Source: Filimonas zeae
GTDB taxonomy: Bacteria; Bacteroidota; Bacteroidia; Chitinophagales; Chitinophagaceae
Length of the DNA: 64,000 bases
Direction: 5' to 3'
Assembly (NCBI RefSeq): GCF_014641615.1
Contig: NZ_BMIB01000001.1
Location: 1,240,769 to 1,304,768 of the forward strand
The notes under the pieces were generated by a model. That model searched no databases. It was not told the origin of the DNA and was given only the letters and a program-made list of their open reading frames with translations. Made by a program: the position numbers and the translations under genes. Of this stretch, positions 37,179 to 46,460 are shown in pieces. Within the stretch, counting starts at the first letter, position 1. Every line of letters starts with the position of its first letter.

Positions 37179-38105
37179 ATGAACACAAGCATTGTAAAAA
37201 TTGAGCATCTTTCGCACCGTTACACCCGGTCCTGGGCCATCCGGGATATTAACCTGGATATTACCCAGATTGGTGTAACAGGGTTTCTCGGTTCTAACGG
37301 AGCTGGTAAATCCACTACCATGAACATTCTTTGTGGGGTGCTGAACCAAACGGAAGGCCGGGTATTGATTGACGGTATTGACCTGCGTAAGGCACCGCTG
37401 GAGGCGAAAAAGCTGATAGGCTTTCTGCCACAGAATGCCCCGCTGTATCTGGACCTTACAGTGGATGAATACCTGCGCCATGCCGCCTATATGCGCCAGA
37501 TACCTGACAATAAGGTAAAACAGGCAATAGAAGAAGCAAAGGAGCGCTGCGGTGTTGCCCACTTCAGTAACCGTTTGCTTAAAAACCTGTCTGGCGGTTA
37601 TAAGCAGCGGGTAGGCATTGCACAGGCTATTATTCACAAGCCCCGGTTGGTAGTGTTGGATGAGCCTACCAATGGGCTTGATCCTAACCAGATAGCGGAA
37701 GTGCGTGAGCTGATTAAGGAAATTGGCCGTGAGCGTTCTGTTATTTTCTCTTCGCATATTTTATCGGAAGTGCAGGCTACCTGCGATACCATACGTATGA
37801 TAGAGCAGGGGCAGGTAGTGTTTACCGGTACGGTAGATGACTTTGATAATTACATAGCTCCGTCTTCTATGGTGTTATACCTGAACAATCCGCCTGCTGT
37901 TGAAGAACTGCTGGCCATGGAAGGGGTAACGGATGTAAAAGTGCTGACACCCCATAAAATACGGGTAAGCTTTGATGCTGCACCGGGCATTGCTGAAAAA
38001 ATGGTGGAATACAGTGTTAACAAGGGATGGCGTATGCAGGAACTGCACCTGGAAAGAAGTTCACTGGAAGAAATATTTGCAAAGTTGTCGAATAAAGTAA
38101 AATAA
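37179..38105 (+). CDS. ABC transporter ATP-binding protein, GldA-like
   Basis: Cytoplasmic ATPase that powers the permease encoded 9 bp downstream. Walker A is GSNGAGKST at about residues 38-46, the Q-loop is FLPQNAPLY, the signature is LSGGYKQRVGIAQ, Walker B is LVVLDEPTNGLDP and the H-loop is SSHIL. A C-terminal regulatory region of about 90 residues follows, typical of the CcmA/NatA-like exporter ATPases. It resembles GldA from the gliding machinery, but the same subfamily also includes antibiotic and copper exporters, so the name is only by similarity. Confidence 0.9.
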   Translation: MNTSIVKIEHLSHRYTRSWAIRDINLDITQIGVTGFLGSNGAGKSTTMNILCGVLNQTEGRVLIDGIDLRKAPLEAKKLIGFLPQNAPLYLDLTVDEYLRHAAYMRQIPDNKVKQAIEEAKERCGVAHFSNRLLKNLSGGYKQRVGIAQAIIHKPRLVVLDEPTNGLDPNQIAEVRELIKEIGRERSVIFSSHILSEVQATCDTIRMIEQGQVVFTGTVDDFDNYIAPSSMVLYLNNPPAVEELLAMEGVTDVKVLTPHKIRVSFDAAPGIAEKMVEYSVNKGWRMQELHLERSSLEEIFAKLSNKVK

Positions 38106-38114
38106 TCAGATACG

Positions 38115-40400
38115 ATGAAAACAACATGGAGGATAGCCCGGCTGGAGCTGATGAACCTTTTCTTTTCACCGGTTGCCTGGGTGGTGCTGATCATATTTCT
38201 GGTGCAGGGCAGCTGGGAGTTTATGAGTGTATTGGAGCGTATGGAAAAAGCGCAGCAGATGGGCGGCGTACGTGCGGGCCTTACCGATACTTTTTTTACT
38301 TCTATGTTCGGGGTATTTACTAAAATAAAAGAATATCTGTATTTGTATATACCCTTACTTACCATGGGGTTAATCAGTCGTGAAACGGGTAGCGGCTCTA
38401 TTAAGCTGGTATACTCTTCCCCCGTAAAAGTAAGTATGGTGGTATGGGGTAAATACCTGGCCATGGTATGTTATTGCCTGCTGCTGATGGCTTGCCTGGC
38501 GCTGCTGGCGCTGGTATCGGGTTTTACTATAAAAGATGCAGATATTTCGCTGATCTTTTCCGGTATTGCAGGCTTGTTTTTGCAGATATGCGCTTATTCT
38601 GCTATAGGCCTGTTTATGTCTTCACTTACTACCTACCAGGTAGTGGCTGCTATAAGCACACTGGCTTTGCTGGCTGCTTTAAGCTATGTAGGCAAGCTTT
38701 GGCAGGATATTGATTTTGTAAGGGATATCACTTACTTCTTATCCATCTCCGGACGTGTGGATGAAGCTATCAATGGTCTTATTTCCACCAAAGATGTTTT
38801 CTACTTTCTCATTGTAATAGGTATGTTTACCGGGTTTACCATTCTTAAGCTGAGAGGCGATCGTGAATCGGTTCCCGTGTATACCAAATGGCTGCGTTAT
38901 ACGTTGCTGGTAGTGGTGGCATTAACGCTGGGGTACATTACCTCGCGCCCGGCGTTTACAGGTTACAGCGACAGAACAGCTACCAAAAAAAGAACACTTA
39001 CACCGGCTACCCGCGAAATACTTACACACCTGGACGGGCCACTGGAGGTAATTACCTATGTGAACCTGCTGGATGAAAACTATTTTTCCGGTCTGCCGCT
39101 GGCACGCAATTCAGACCTGGAGCGGTACGACCAATATTTTCGTTACAAACCCGATATCAGTATTCAATATGTTTACTATTGGGACAGTACAAAGAATGAC
39201 GATTTGTTTGCGCGTAACAAAGGCCTTTCTGCAAAAGAGGTAGCCCGCAATATGGCCACTTCTATGGGTATGGATTTTAATAAACTGCTTACCCCTGCTG
39301 AAATGAAAAAGCAGATGGACCTGAGTGGTGAGCAGTACAGAATGGTAAGGCAGTTGAAGTGGAAAAACAAAACCACCTTTCTGCGCATGTATAACGATAT
39401 GTTCCGCCAGCCAGGCGAGCAGGAGTTTGCTGCAGCCCTGAAACGCCTGTATGCACCCGTGCCAGAAGTAGTGGTTCTGAAAGGGCATAATGAGCGCAGT
39501 GTGAACAGAATGGGGGATGAGGATATAAAACTGGCCACCACTGAAATTACGTTCCGTAACTCATTGGTAAACCAGGGCTTTGCGGTAAGCGACATTACCG
39601 CTGACCAGCAGGATATTCCTGCAAATGCAGCAGTGCTGCTGATAACAGACCCACGCACGCCTTACTCCCCGCAGGAATTAGCAAAAATTCAGGCTTATAT
39701 AGAAAATGGCGGCAATGTGTTTGTGGCAGCTGAGCCTAAGCGGAAAGCCCTGGTGCAACCCGTGCTGGACCTGCTGAAAGTAAAGCTGGATGAAGGGGTT
39801 TTGTTGCAGAAGAGTGAAGACTTTGCCCCATCATTTTTTATAGGCAATGTTACACCCCAGGCAATGAAACTGATGGATGCTATTGTAACACCCAGGCTTG
39901 CGGCAGGCATGTCGTTTCCGGGAGCGGCTACTGTTTCTGTAGCAGCGGGCAGTTCCTTTACCGTTACGCCGGTTGTGGTAACGGACACTACAAAAACACT
40001 TCGCAGGGTGGCTGCAGTGGATGATAGTTTGCGCCAGGTACAGTATTCACCGGCACTGGGAGATGAGAAAGGCGTATACCCTGTTGTGCTGGCACTGAAC
40101 AGGAAAGTAAAGAACAAAGAACAACGCATTATAGTAGCGGCAGATGTGGATTTTATGAGTAACAGTGAGCTGTTGCGCAGTAATATACAAACCGGCAACT
40201 TCACTTTCCTGATGCAGTTGTACAAATGGTTTTCTTACAACCAGTTTCCGGTAGATGTATATCGGGCACAGCCATCCGACGACCGTATACTGGTAAACGC
40301 AAAGCAGGTGAGTGTACTTAAGTGGATACTGCTGGGTGCTTTGCCAGCCTGTATAGCAGCAGGTGTAGCTATTTTCCTCATCAGAAGAGCCAGAAGATAA
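38115..40400 (+). CDS. Fused ABC permease and auxiliary domain (GldF-GldG-like)
   Basis: A 761-residue inner membrane protein joining two parts that are separate genes (gldF, gldG) in Flavobacterium. Residues 1 to about 250 are an ABC-2-type permease with six hydrophobic segments (for example PVAWVVLIIFLVQGSW and ISLIFSGIAGLFLQICAYSA). Another membrane segment (YTLLVVVALTLGYITS, about 263-278) leads into a long periplasmic ABC-auxiliary domain (about 290-730), and a last membrane helix (WILLGALPACIAAGVAIFLI) ends in RRARR. It is 9 bp after the ATPase gene and 26 bp before the metalloprotease gene. Function as an exporter or as a force/trafficking element for extracellular proteins is inferred. 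Confidence 0.87.
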   Translation: MKTTWRIARLELMNLFFSPVAWVVLIIFLVQGSWEFMSVLERMEKAQQMGGVRAGLTDTFFTSMFGVFTKIKEYLYLYIPLLTMGLISRETGSGSIKLVYSSPVKVSMVVWGKYLAMVCYCLLLMACLALLALVSGFTIKDADISLIFSGIAGLFLQICAYSAIGLFMSSLTTYQVVAAISTLALLAALSYVGKLWQDIDFVRDITYFLSISGRVDEAINGLISTKDVFYFLIVIGMFTGFTILKLRGDRESVPVYTKWLRYTLLVVVALTLGYITSRPAFTGYSDRTATKKRTLTPATREILTHLDGPLEVITYVNLLDENYFSGLPLARNSDLERYDQYFRYKPDISIQYVYYWDSTKNDDLFARNKGLSAKEVARNMATSMGMDFNKLLTPAEMKKQMDLSGEQYRMVRQLKWKNKTTFLRMYNDMFRQPGEQEFAAALKRLYAPVPEVVVLKGHNERSVNRMGDEDIKLATTEITFRNSLVNQGFAVSDITADQQDIPANAAVLLITDPRTPYSPQELAKIQAYIENGGNVFVAAEPKRKALVQPVLDLLKVKLDEGVLLQKSEDFAPSFFIGNVTPQAMKLMDAIVTPRLAAGMSFPGAATVSVAAGSSFTVTPVVVTDTTKTLRRVAAVDDSLRQVQYSPALGDEKGVYPVVLALNRKVKNKEQRIIVAADVDFMSNSELLRSNIQTGNFTFLMQLYKWFSYNQFPVDVYRAQPSDDRILVNAKQVSVLKWILLGALPACIAAGVAIFLIRRARR

Positions 40401-40426
40401 TAAACAAGAAAAGATATTCAGTTGCT

Positions 40427-42982
40427 ATGACTCATATAAGAATGACGCAGTATGGCCGGTGGTATAAACTGGCCGCTGTAGCTGCACTGCCTGTAATAAT
40501 AGGTTCGTGCTCGGTGTTTAAAAGTAAAAAAGCGCCTGCAAAGCAAAGCCCCACGCCGGTGGTGGTGGTAAAGGCAGACTCTGCCAAAGCAGGCGGCCCC
40601 AAAGCATTTAAGGATGTAATTACTGCCAAAGCGGTTACCCGTAAAGGTTTGTTTACGGTGCATGAGCAGGAGGGTAAATATTTTTTTGAACTGGCTGATA
40701 GTATATTCGGCCGCGACATATTGCTGGTAACCCGCCTGAGTAAGTCCACACCCGGCGCCGGTAATTTTGGCGGTGAGGAAGTGAATGAACAAACCCTGCG
40801 TTGGGAAAAAGGCCCTAACAACAATGTGTTTTTGCGTGTAATAACGTTGATTAATACGGCCGACTCTACGGAGCAGATTTATAAAGCTGTAGAAAACTCC
40901 AACCTGTACCCCATAGCGGCTGCCTTTGATATTAAGGCAAAAGGTAAGGAGGGGGGCGGTGTGGTAATTGACGTTACCGATTTTTTAAAAGGTGATAACC
41001 TGTTACTGGCCTTTACGCCTGCAGCCAAAAGAGCTTTCAGCTTAACCATGCTGGCGCCGGAAAGAAGCTACGTACACAGTGTACGTTCTTATCCCATCAA
41101 TACGGAGGTGCGTACCATTAAAACCTATCAGGGTACACTTTCTGCCGAGGGCAGAGGGCTGCCGGGGTTAGGAGCGGCAGGAGCTATTACGATAGAGTTA
41201 AACAACTCGTTTGTGCTGCTACCCAAAGTGCCTATGAAAAAGCGCTATTTCGATTACCGTGTAGGCTACTTTGCCAGCGATTACCGCTTGTTCAGCGACG
41301 ATCAGCAGCAGGTAAAGGATGAGGTATATATACACCGCTGGAGGCTGGAGCCGAAGCCGGGAGATATGGATAAATGGAAACGTGGTGAACTGGTTGAACC
41401 TGCCAAACCCATTGTGTATTACATTGATCCCGCCACACCTAAAAAATGGCGTCCTTATCTGATAGCGGGCATTAACGACTGGGCCAAAGCTTTTGAGCAG
41501 GCTGGTTTTAAAAACGCCATCAGAGGTGAGGAATGGCCGGAGCAGGATACTACCATGAGTATGGAAGACGCCCGTTTTTCTGTAGTGCGTTATTTTGCTG
41601 CTTCTGTGGAAAATGCGTACGGCCCTAATGTAGCTGACCCCCGCAGTGGTGAAATTATTGAAAGCCATGTAGGCTGGTACCATAACGTAATGAAGCTGGT
41701 GCGCGACTGGTATATGATGCAGGCGGGTGCTATTGACCCCGGTGCACGTAAAATGGTGTTTGATGACACATTGATGGGCCAGCTGATTCGCTTTGTATCG
41801 TCTCATGAAATTGGCCATACACTGGGTCTGCGCCATAATATGGGTGCCAGCAGTGCTACGCCGGTAGAAAAACTGCGTGATAAGGCCTGGGTAGAAGCGC
41901 ATGGCCATACGGCTTCTATTATGGACTACGCACGCTTTAACTACGTAGCACAACCGGAAGACAATATCAGTCATGCCGGCATCTTCCCCCGTATTAACGA
42001 CTATGATAAGTGGGCTATTCAGTGGGGCTATACCCCTATTCCACAGGCTGCCACCGGTAAAGAAGAATTACCTATCCTGAACAAATGGATCAAAGACAGC
42101 GTGGGCAGCAATCCCCGTTTGTGGTTTAGCGGTGAAGGCAAAGATTACGACCCCCGCTCTCAGACAGAAGACCTGGGCGATAACAGCGTTACTGCCAGTG
42201 AATATGGTTTAAAAAACCTGAAAAGGATTGTACCGCACCTGATTGAGTGGACGCGTGAAAATGATGGGGATGATTATACCAACCTGATGGAGATGTACAA
42301 AAACGTACTGAAGCAGTGGGATAGGTATCAGGGCCATGTATTGAAAAATCTGGCAGGTGTTCCGCAAACAGCAAAGAGTGTAGACCAGCCGGGAGCTATA
42401 TATACTTATACCTCCCGTGAGCGCCAGAAAGAAGCCGTAGCCTTTTTGTGTAAGCATGTGCTGGAAACACCAAACTGGTTGCTGGATACTGCTATTCTGA
42501 ATCGTATTAACAACCCGGCATTTGGCGATCCGGTGGCAGAAAGCCAGGCTACCATGTTAATGCTGATGATGTCTGGCGGCAGATTAACCCGGCTGGATGA
42601 GCAGGTAAACCGCTTTCGTGCAAAAGATATGTATACACCGGAAGAACTGCTGAGTGATATTGAAGGGCATTTGTGGAGTGAGTTGCGTACCGGTAAAACT
42701 ATCGACTTTAACCGCCGCAAATTGCAGCGTGCTTATGCAGACGGCTTAAAAGGTCTTATTGATCCTGCGTTGGTAAAAGGTGGAATAGCCTCGTTGATTG
42801 CTTCTATGTCTGCCCAGCAAATGGCCAATTCCGACATGAAAATACTGGCAAAAGCACATCTGGTAAAAGTGCAGAAAATGCTGGCAGCCGCTATTCCCGG
42901 CGTAAAGGATGATATGAGCAAACAGCATCTGCAGTTTGTGTTAGATGGTATTAAAAAATTCTTCGATGATAAGAATAAGTAG
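40427..42982 (+). CDS. Large zinc metalloprotease lipoprotein (DUF5117 type)
   Basis: Probable secreted endopeptidase. I chose the ATG at 40427 (MTHIRMTQYG), which gives a signal peptide and lipobox Cys28 in IIGSCSVF; the frame also opens 105 bases upstream inside the permease gene. The N-terminal half matches the DUF5118/DUF5117 arrangement. The active site is HEIGHTLGLRH starting at about residue 460, a metzincin-type HExxHxxGxxH with all three His ligands, followed by SIMDYARFN with the Met-turn. About 390 residues follow with no recognised domain. Length 851 fits this family. It overlaps the downstream thioredoxin gene by 17 bp, so the products are probably made together. Confidence 0.9.
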   Translation: MTHIRMTQYGRWYKLAAVAALPVIIGSCSVFKSKKAPAKQSPTPVVVVKADSAKAGGPKAFKDVITAKAVTRKGLFTVHEQEGKYFFELADSIFGRDILLVTRLSKSTPGAGNFGGEEVNEQTLRWEKGPNNNVFLRVITLINTADSTEQIYKAVENSNLYPIAAAFDIKAKGKEGGGVVIDVTDFLKGDNLLLAFTPAAKRAFSLTMLAPERSYVHSVRSYPINTEVRTIKTYQGTLSAEGRGLPGLGAAGAITIELNNSFVLLPKVPMKKRYFDYRVGYFASDYRLFSDDQQQVKDEVYIHRWRLEPKPGDMDKWKRGELVEPAKPIVYYIDPATPKKWRPYLIAGINDWAKAFEQAGFKNAIRGEEWPEQDTTMSMEDARFSVVRYFAASVENAYGPNVADPRSGEIIESHVGWYHNVMKLVRDWYMMQAGAIDPGARKMVFDDTLMGQLIRFVSSHEIGHTLGLRHNMGASSATPVEKLRDKAWVEAHGHTASIMDYARFNYVAQPEDNISHAGIFPRINDYDKWAIQWGYTPIPQAATGKEELPILNKWIKDSVGSNPRLWFSGEGKDYDPRSQTEDLGDNSVTASEYGLKNLKRIVPHLIEWTRENDGDDYTNLMEMYKNVLKQWDRYQGHVLKNLAGVPQTAKSVDQPGAIYTYTSRERQKEAVAFLCKHVLETPNWLLDTAILNRINNPAFGDPVAESQATMLMLMMSGGRLTRLDEQVNRFRAKDMYTPEELLSDIEGHLWSELRTGKTIDFNRRKLQRAYADGLKGLIDPALVKGGIASLIASMSAQQMANSDMKILAKAHLVKVQKMLAAAIPGVKDDMSKQHLQFVLDGIKKFFDDKNK

Positions 42983-44021
42983 TTTGTTTATTGCAACCCT
43001 TTACCTGTTGCTATCCGCCGGTGCTGCTTTGGCAGCGCCGGCTGCTGATAGCAGTAAACAGGTAACTGTGCAGGGTAACATAAGCGGGGCGGAAGGTGAT
43101 TGGGTATACCTTTCACGCGAGTTTAACTTTGTAGCTACTACCGACTCGGCGCGGGTGCAGAACGGACAGTTTGTTTTCCAACTTACCTTACCGGAACCGC
43201 TGATTTGTACGCTGCATGTATCAGGTAGTTTGCAGATGAAAGCCTTTTGGGCGGATAGTGATACGGTTTCGGTTACCGTTGCCAAACAAGCCCTGCACGC
43301 GGCTGTTGTTAAAGGTTCTCCGGAGCAGGAGGCCTGGATGGCATACAGTGCCTACCTGAATAAGGTGCCACCGCGCAAGGCCCCCGGCGATACCGCATTT
43401 GCGCATGGCTTAGACCGCGCTGCTGAAGCTTTTATACGCGATTACCGCCAGTACCGCGCAGCGGCCATGATTCTGCACGACCGGTTTCTGGGAAAGGGAT
43501 ATGAAGCACAGGCAGTTGCTTTGTATAAGCAACTAACCCCTGCTGTACAAAAGAGTGTGTACGGGCAGCGCGTATCTTCTAAACTGAATTCGGAAAGCAG
43601 AACCGGCATAGGCCTTATGGCGCCTGCTTTTGAATTACCCGATTCCAATGGGGTGATGCACAACATTACTGCGTTCAGGGGTAAGGTATTGCTGATAGAT
43701 TTCTGGGCCAGCTGGTGTGTACCCTGCCGCAAAGAAAATCCTGGTTTGGTTAAAGCCTATGCGCAATACAAAAGCAGAGGTTTTGATATTATGAGTGTTT
43801 CGCTGGATAGCAATAAGCCGCAATGGCTGGCCGCAGCAGCAAAGGATGGATTAACCTGGTTGCAGGTATCTGACCTGAAAGCGTATAATGGCCCGGTGCC
43901 TGTTATGTATGGGCTAAACTATCTGCCGCAGAACGTGCTGGTTGACCGGGAAGGAAAAATTATTGCCAAAAACCTGCGTGGCGAAAAAGTAGCTGAAATA
44001 TTAGCGTCCCTGTTTCCATAA
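42966..44021 (+). CDS. TlpA-like protein: DUF4369 plus thioredoxin domain
   Basis: Secreted thiol-disulfide protein. The ATG at 42966 (MIRISSLFIATLYLLLSAG) gives a clean signal peptide ending near ALAAPA; an upstream in-frame start at 42945 adds seven polar residues. DUF4369 occupies about residues 28-110 (VQGNISGAEGDWVYLSREF); the thioredoxin domain has Cys251-Val-Pro-Cys254 in FWASWCVPCRKENP and cis-Pro near LNYLPQNVLV. It overlaps the metalloprotease gene and is the last gene of this cluster, closed by a strong terminator. Possible roles are disulfide repair in the protease or reduction of imported peptides. Confidence 0.9.
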   Translation: MIRISSLFIATLYLLLSAGAALAAPAADSSKQVTVQGNISGAEGDWVYLSREFNFVATTDSARVQNGQFVFQLTLPEPLICTLHVSGSLQMKAFWADSDTVSVTVAKQALHAAVVKGSPEQEAWMAYSAYLNKVPPRKAPGDTAFAHGLDRAAEAFIRDYRQYRAAAMILHDRFLGKGYEAQAVALYKQLTPAVQKSVYGQRVSSKLNSESRTGIGLMAPAFELPDSNGVMHNITAFRGKVLLIDFWASWCVPCRKENPGLVKAYAQYKSRGFDIMSVSLDSNKPQWLAAAAKDGLTWLQVSDLKAYNGPVPVMYGLNYLPQNVLVDREGKIIAKNLRGEKVAEILASLFP

Positions 44022-44054
44022 TCCATATCTCTGTGAATTACTAGTGTATGATGC

Positions 44055-44081
44055 GCCGCGGCCTTTTGGCCGCGGCTTTTT
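44055..44081 (+). terminator. Intrinsic terminator of the ABC/metalloprotease operon
   Basis: A perfect nine-base GC stem (GCCGCGGCC/GGCCGCGGC) with a TTTT loop is followed by five T. Confidence 0.93.
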
Positions 44082-44117
44082 GTTGGGGTGTGCCTGCAAG
44101 ATGTTATCTTAGCTGCT

Positions 44118-45005
44118 ATGGTAGCTAAAACACCTCTTACTATGTACCGTATGCATTTTCGCCACCTGGCATCCCTCTTAGTAGCGCTGTTTATAACTGT
44201 TATGTTTACACAGGCTCAGGAAATCAAAGGGCTTTATAATTCTTCCGAAACCAGGGATAGCCTTGTTATATTGGCTGATACCGCTTATGTTAGAAGTAAG
44301 CCATCAACCAGCGGTGAGAAAATGGCTGCATTGGAAGCGGGGCGTAAGGTTTGGCCGGTGCAGGAGGAGGAAAGCCAGCGTATCAGTGGATTTGATGCAC
44401 CCTGGGTGCGGGTGAAATTTGTAAACAGTGGCGGAGTAATAAGTGAGGGATATATCTGGAAAGGGTTAACGGCGTTTGGCAGCTATCTGCGCAATGACGT
44501 CCGTTTTTTATATGGGTTAGATCATGGGCTGGCCGGAGCAGATAAAGGTGATTTTCGTCATTACTTTGCCAAAGTAAGGGTATTGGATTTGCAGGGAAAG
44601 CCACTGGCTACTAAAATATGGCAACTCAATAGCAGCGAAGCAACCTCCTTTACCGAAGGTAAAGTGTTTGGGGCGATGGGGTTGGATAGTATTATAGCTA
44701 TTGCCCGTTTCTATTTTACCGGAGAGGCTTGTGCTATACCGGATGATTACTATTATTTTGGCTGGAACGGTACTGAATTGCTTTCGTTGCCAGGGAAAAC
44801 CGATATTTCTGATGCGGGTGTATTCTATCATGGAGAGCAATTATTGTTTCCTTCGGAAAAAGGCGGTTCTCCGGGTAAAATTATTAAACTGTTAGAAGAT
44901 GAGGAGGTGTTAGACGAGGTGGACAAGAAAGGGGAACCGCTGACAAAGAAAACCAAATTGAAAGAAGTGTATAGCTGGGACGGCAGAAAAGCCGTTAAAT
45001 TGTAG
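44118..45005 (+). CDS. Secreted protein with SH3-like domain, function unknown
   Basis: The hydrophobic signal (HLASLLVALFITVMFTQAQ) is clear; starts at ATG 44118, 44142 or 44151 are all possible. After cleavage, residues of about 45-110 look like a bacterial SH3 domain (AYVRSKPSTSGEKMAALEAGRKVWPV, WVRVKFVNSGGVISEGYIW). The rest, including the strand-rich YYYFGWNGTELLSLPGK segment and a lysine/glutamate-rich C-terminal part, is not recognised. It is a single gene with terminators on both sides. SH3-like domains in secreted proteins often bind cell wall, but nothing here proves that. Confidence 0.75.
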   Translation: MVAKTPLTMYRMHFRHLASLLVALFITVMFTQAQEIKGLYNSSETRDSLVILADTAYVRSKPSTSGEKMAALEAGRKVWPVQEEESQRISGFDAPWVRVKFVNSGGVISEGYIWKGLTAFGSYLRNDVRFLYGLDHGLAGADKGDFRHYFAKVRVLDLQGKPLATKIWQLNSSEATSFTEGKVFGAMGLDSIIAIARFYFTGEACAIPDDYYYFGWNGTELLSLPGKTDISDAGVFYHGEQLLFPSEKGGSPGKIIKLLEDEEVLDEVDKKGEPLTKKTKLKEVYSWDGRKAVKL

Positions 45006-45008
45006 AAA

Positions 45009-45037
45009 AAGCGCCTGTAATAACGGGCGCTTTTTTT
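45009..45037 (+). terminator. Intrinsic terminator after the SH3-domain gene
   Basis: AAAGCGCC pairs with GGGCGCTTT around a short AT-rich loop and is followed by seven T. Confidence 0.85.
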
Positions 45038-45113
45038 ATGGGCGCTACTGCCCAAAGCTGTTTATGATTTGGCAGGTGGTTTGTGCTGTTTAAGCGTATC
45101 AATCTGAAAAAGT

Positions 45114-45812
45114 ATGTCAATGATAGGTTACTATGTAATTGCCGGTATTATGTTCATTATCGGGATGATAGTGAGCGGAGCCCTCAAAAGGAAGTTTGAG
45201 GAATACAGTAAAATTGGTTTGTCAAACGGCCTTAGCGGCAGTGAAATAGCAGAGAAAATGCTGCACGATAACGGTATTTACGATGTACAGGTGGTATCTA
45301 CCGATGGATTTCTGAGCGACCATTATAATCCTCAGAACAAAACGGTAAACCTGAGTAATGATGTATACCACGGCAGAAGTGTATCTGCCGCGGCAGTGGC
45401 GGCCCACGAATGCGGACACGCCGTGCAACATGCAACTGCTTATAGTATGTTGAAGTTTCGCAGCGCTATTGTTCCGTTGGTAAACATCAGTAGCAGACTT
45501 TCACAATGGATTATTCTGATTGGTCTGGGCTTTCTGGCTGGCCGTTCTAACCCCACTGTGCTTTTAATAGGTATTATTTTGTTTGCGGTTACCACACTGT
45601 TTACCATTATTACCCTGCCGGTAGAGTATGATGCCAGTAACAGGGCGCTAAAATGGCTGGAAACCCGTAATATAACCACCCGTCAGGAGCATGACAAAGC
45701 AGCAGACGCTTTAAAATGGGCTGCCAGAACTTACGTTGTGGCTGCCGTTAGTTCAGTGGCTACTTTACTCTATTATATTTTGCTTTTCGTTAACAGTAGG
45801 GATAGAGACTAA
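45114..45812 (+). CDS. Membrane zinc metallopeptidase, YugP-like (Zn_peptidase_2)
   Basis: Inner membrane neutral zinc peptidase of the PF04298 type. An N-terminal membrane helix (YVIAGIMFIIGMIVSGALK) is followed by a cytosolic-face domain with the zinc motif HECGH at about residues 101-105 in VAAHECGHAVQHA, two further helices (QWIILIGLGFLAG, NPTVLLIGIILFAVTTLF), a conserved LPVEYDASNRALKWL that supplies the third ligand (Glu or Asp), and a last helix. Length 232 matches the family. Substrate is unknown. Confidence 0.92.
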   Translation: MSMIGYYVIAGIMFIIGMIVSGALKRKFEEYSKIGLSNGLSGSEIAEKMLHDNGIYDVQVVSTDGFLSDHYNPQNKTVNLSNDVYHGRSVSAAAVAAHECGHAVQHATAYSMLKFRSAIVPLVNISSRLSQWIILIGLGFLAGRSNPTVLLIGIILFAVTTLFTIITLPVEYDASNRALKWLETRNITTRQEHDKAADALKWAARTYVVAAVSSVATLLYYILLFVNSRDRD

Positions 45813-45834
45813 GATAATAAGGTAAATGACAGGT

Positions 45835-45872
45835 AAAATGCCTGTGCCGGATTCCGGCACAGGCATTTTTTT
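45835..45872. terminator. Bidirectional terminator between convergent genes
   Basis: AAAATGCCTGTGCCGGA pairs perfectly with TCCGGCACAGGCATTTT, flanked by A on the left and seven T on the right, so it can stop transcription from both the metallopeptidase gene (plus) and the AhpD-like gene (minus). Confidence 0.93.
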
Positions 45873-45881
45873 AGCTGCTGC

Positions 45882-46424
45882 TTATTGAAGTGCAGGTGCT
45901 GCCGGAAAATCAACCGGTATACCTGTTGAGGCAAATACATAATTGGTAAACGTTCTGGCGGTAATTAAGCCAATCAGTTCTATAAAGGCTGCCTCTGTAA
46001 AACCCGCCTCAAAAAATGCCTCTATGCGCGATTGTTCACCTTTGCCTTTGTTTTCGGCAATGGATTGCGCCAGACGTATAATTGTGTTCAGTCTGCTATC
46101 GGCTATATCTCCTTTTCTGATAGCAATGGTTTCTGCTATACTAAAGCCCCGCATTTGCGCCAGTGCGGTATGTGCTGCCAAACAGTAGTCACAAAGGTTT
46201 ACCTGCGATACTACCAGGTTTATGGCTTCCCGCTCTTTAGCGGTAAACAGGTTGCTGCCGCCCAGCGTTGCTTCAAAATCCAGCATGGCTTTCAGGGCAG
46301 GTGCCGAGTAGCCGATAGTGGCATAGAGGTTAGGTATTTTGCCCAGTTTTTTCTGTACTCCGGTAAGAATGGTTTGTGATGCTCCATCTACCTGTTCTAA
46401 AGCAGGTACTGTAAAGGTTTTCAT
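45882..46424 (-). CDS. Carboxymuconolactone decarboxylase/AhpD-like peroxidase-related protein
   Basis: A 180-residue all-helical protein of the AhpD-like superfamily. The active-site pattern CxxCxxxH is present as CDYCLAAH, preceded by a conserved Glu in AKEREAINLVVSQVN. Such proteins use the Cys pair for thiol-dependent peroxide reduction or related redox chemistry. No signal peptide is seen. It lies 36 bp downstream of the DUF417 membrane protein gene on the same strand, so they are likely one transcript with a stress role. Confidence 0.9.
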   Translation of the reverse strand: MKTFTVPALEQVDGASQTILTGVQKKLGKIPNLYATIGYSAPALKAMLDFEATLGGSNLFTAKEREAINLVVSQVNLCDYCLAAHTALAQMRGFSIAETIAIRKGDIADSRLNTIIRLAQSIAENKGKGEQSRIEAFFEAGFTEAAFIELIGLITARTFTNYVFASTGIPVDFPAAPALQ

Positions 46425-46460
46425 ACATGTTTATATTTAAAGTTGTTAAATGATATGTTT

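Noticed and set aside
37179..40400. Calling the ABC genes a gliding-motility operon.
   Set aside because: Similarity to GldA/F/G is clear, but no other gld or spr gene is near and the context is SusCD plus protease, so motility cannot be claimed.
41219..41974. A 251-residue minus-strand frame opposite the metalloprotease active site.
   Set aside because: The plus strand encodes the HExxHxxGxxH motif there; the reverse frame has no recognisable features.
15402..44105. GCCTGCAAGATGTT occurs both at 15402-15415 and 44092-44105, each shortly after a terminator.
   Set aside because: Several identical 14-base pairs are expected by chance in 64 kb, and the flanks do not match.
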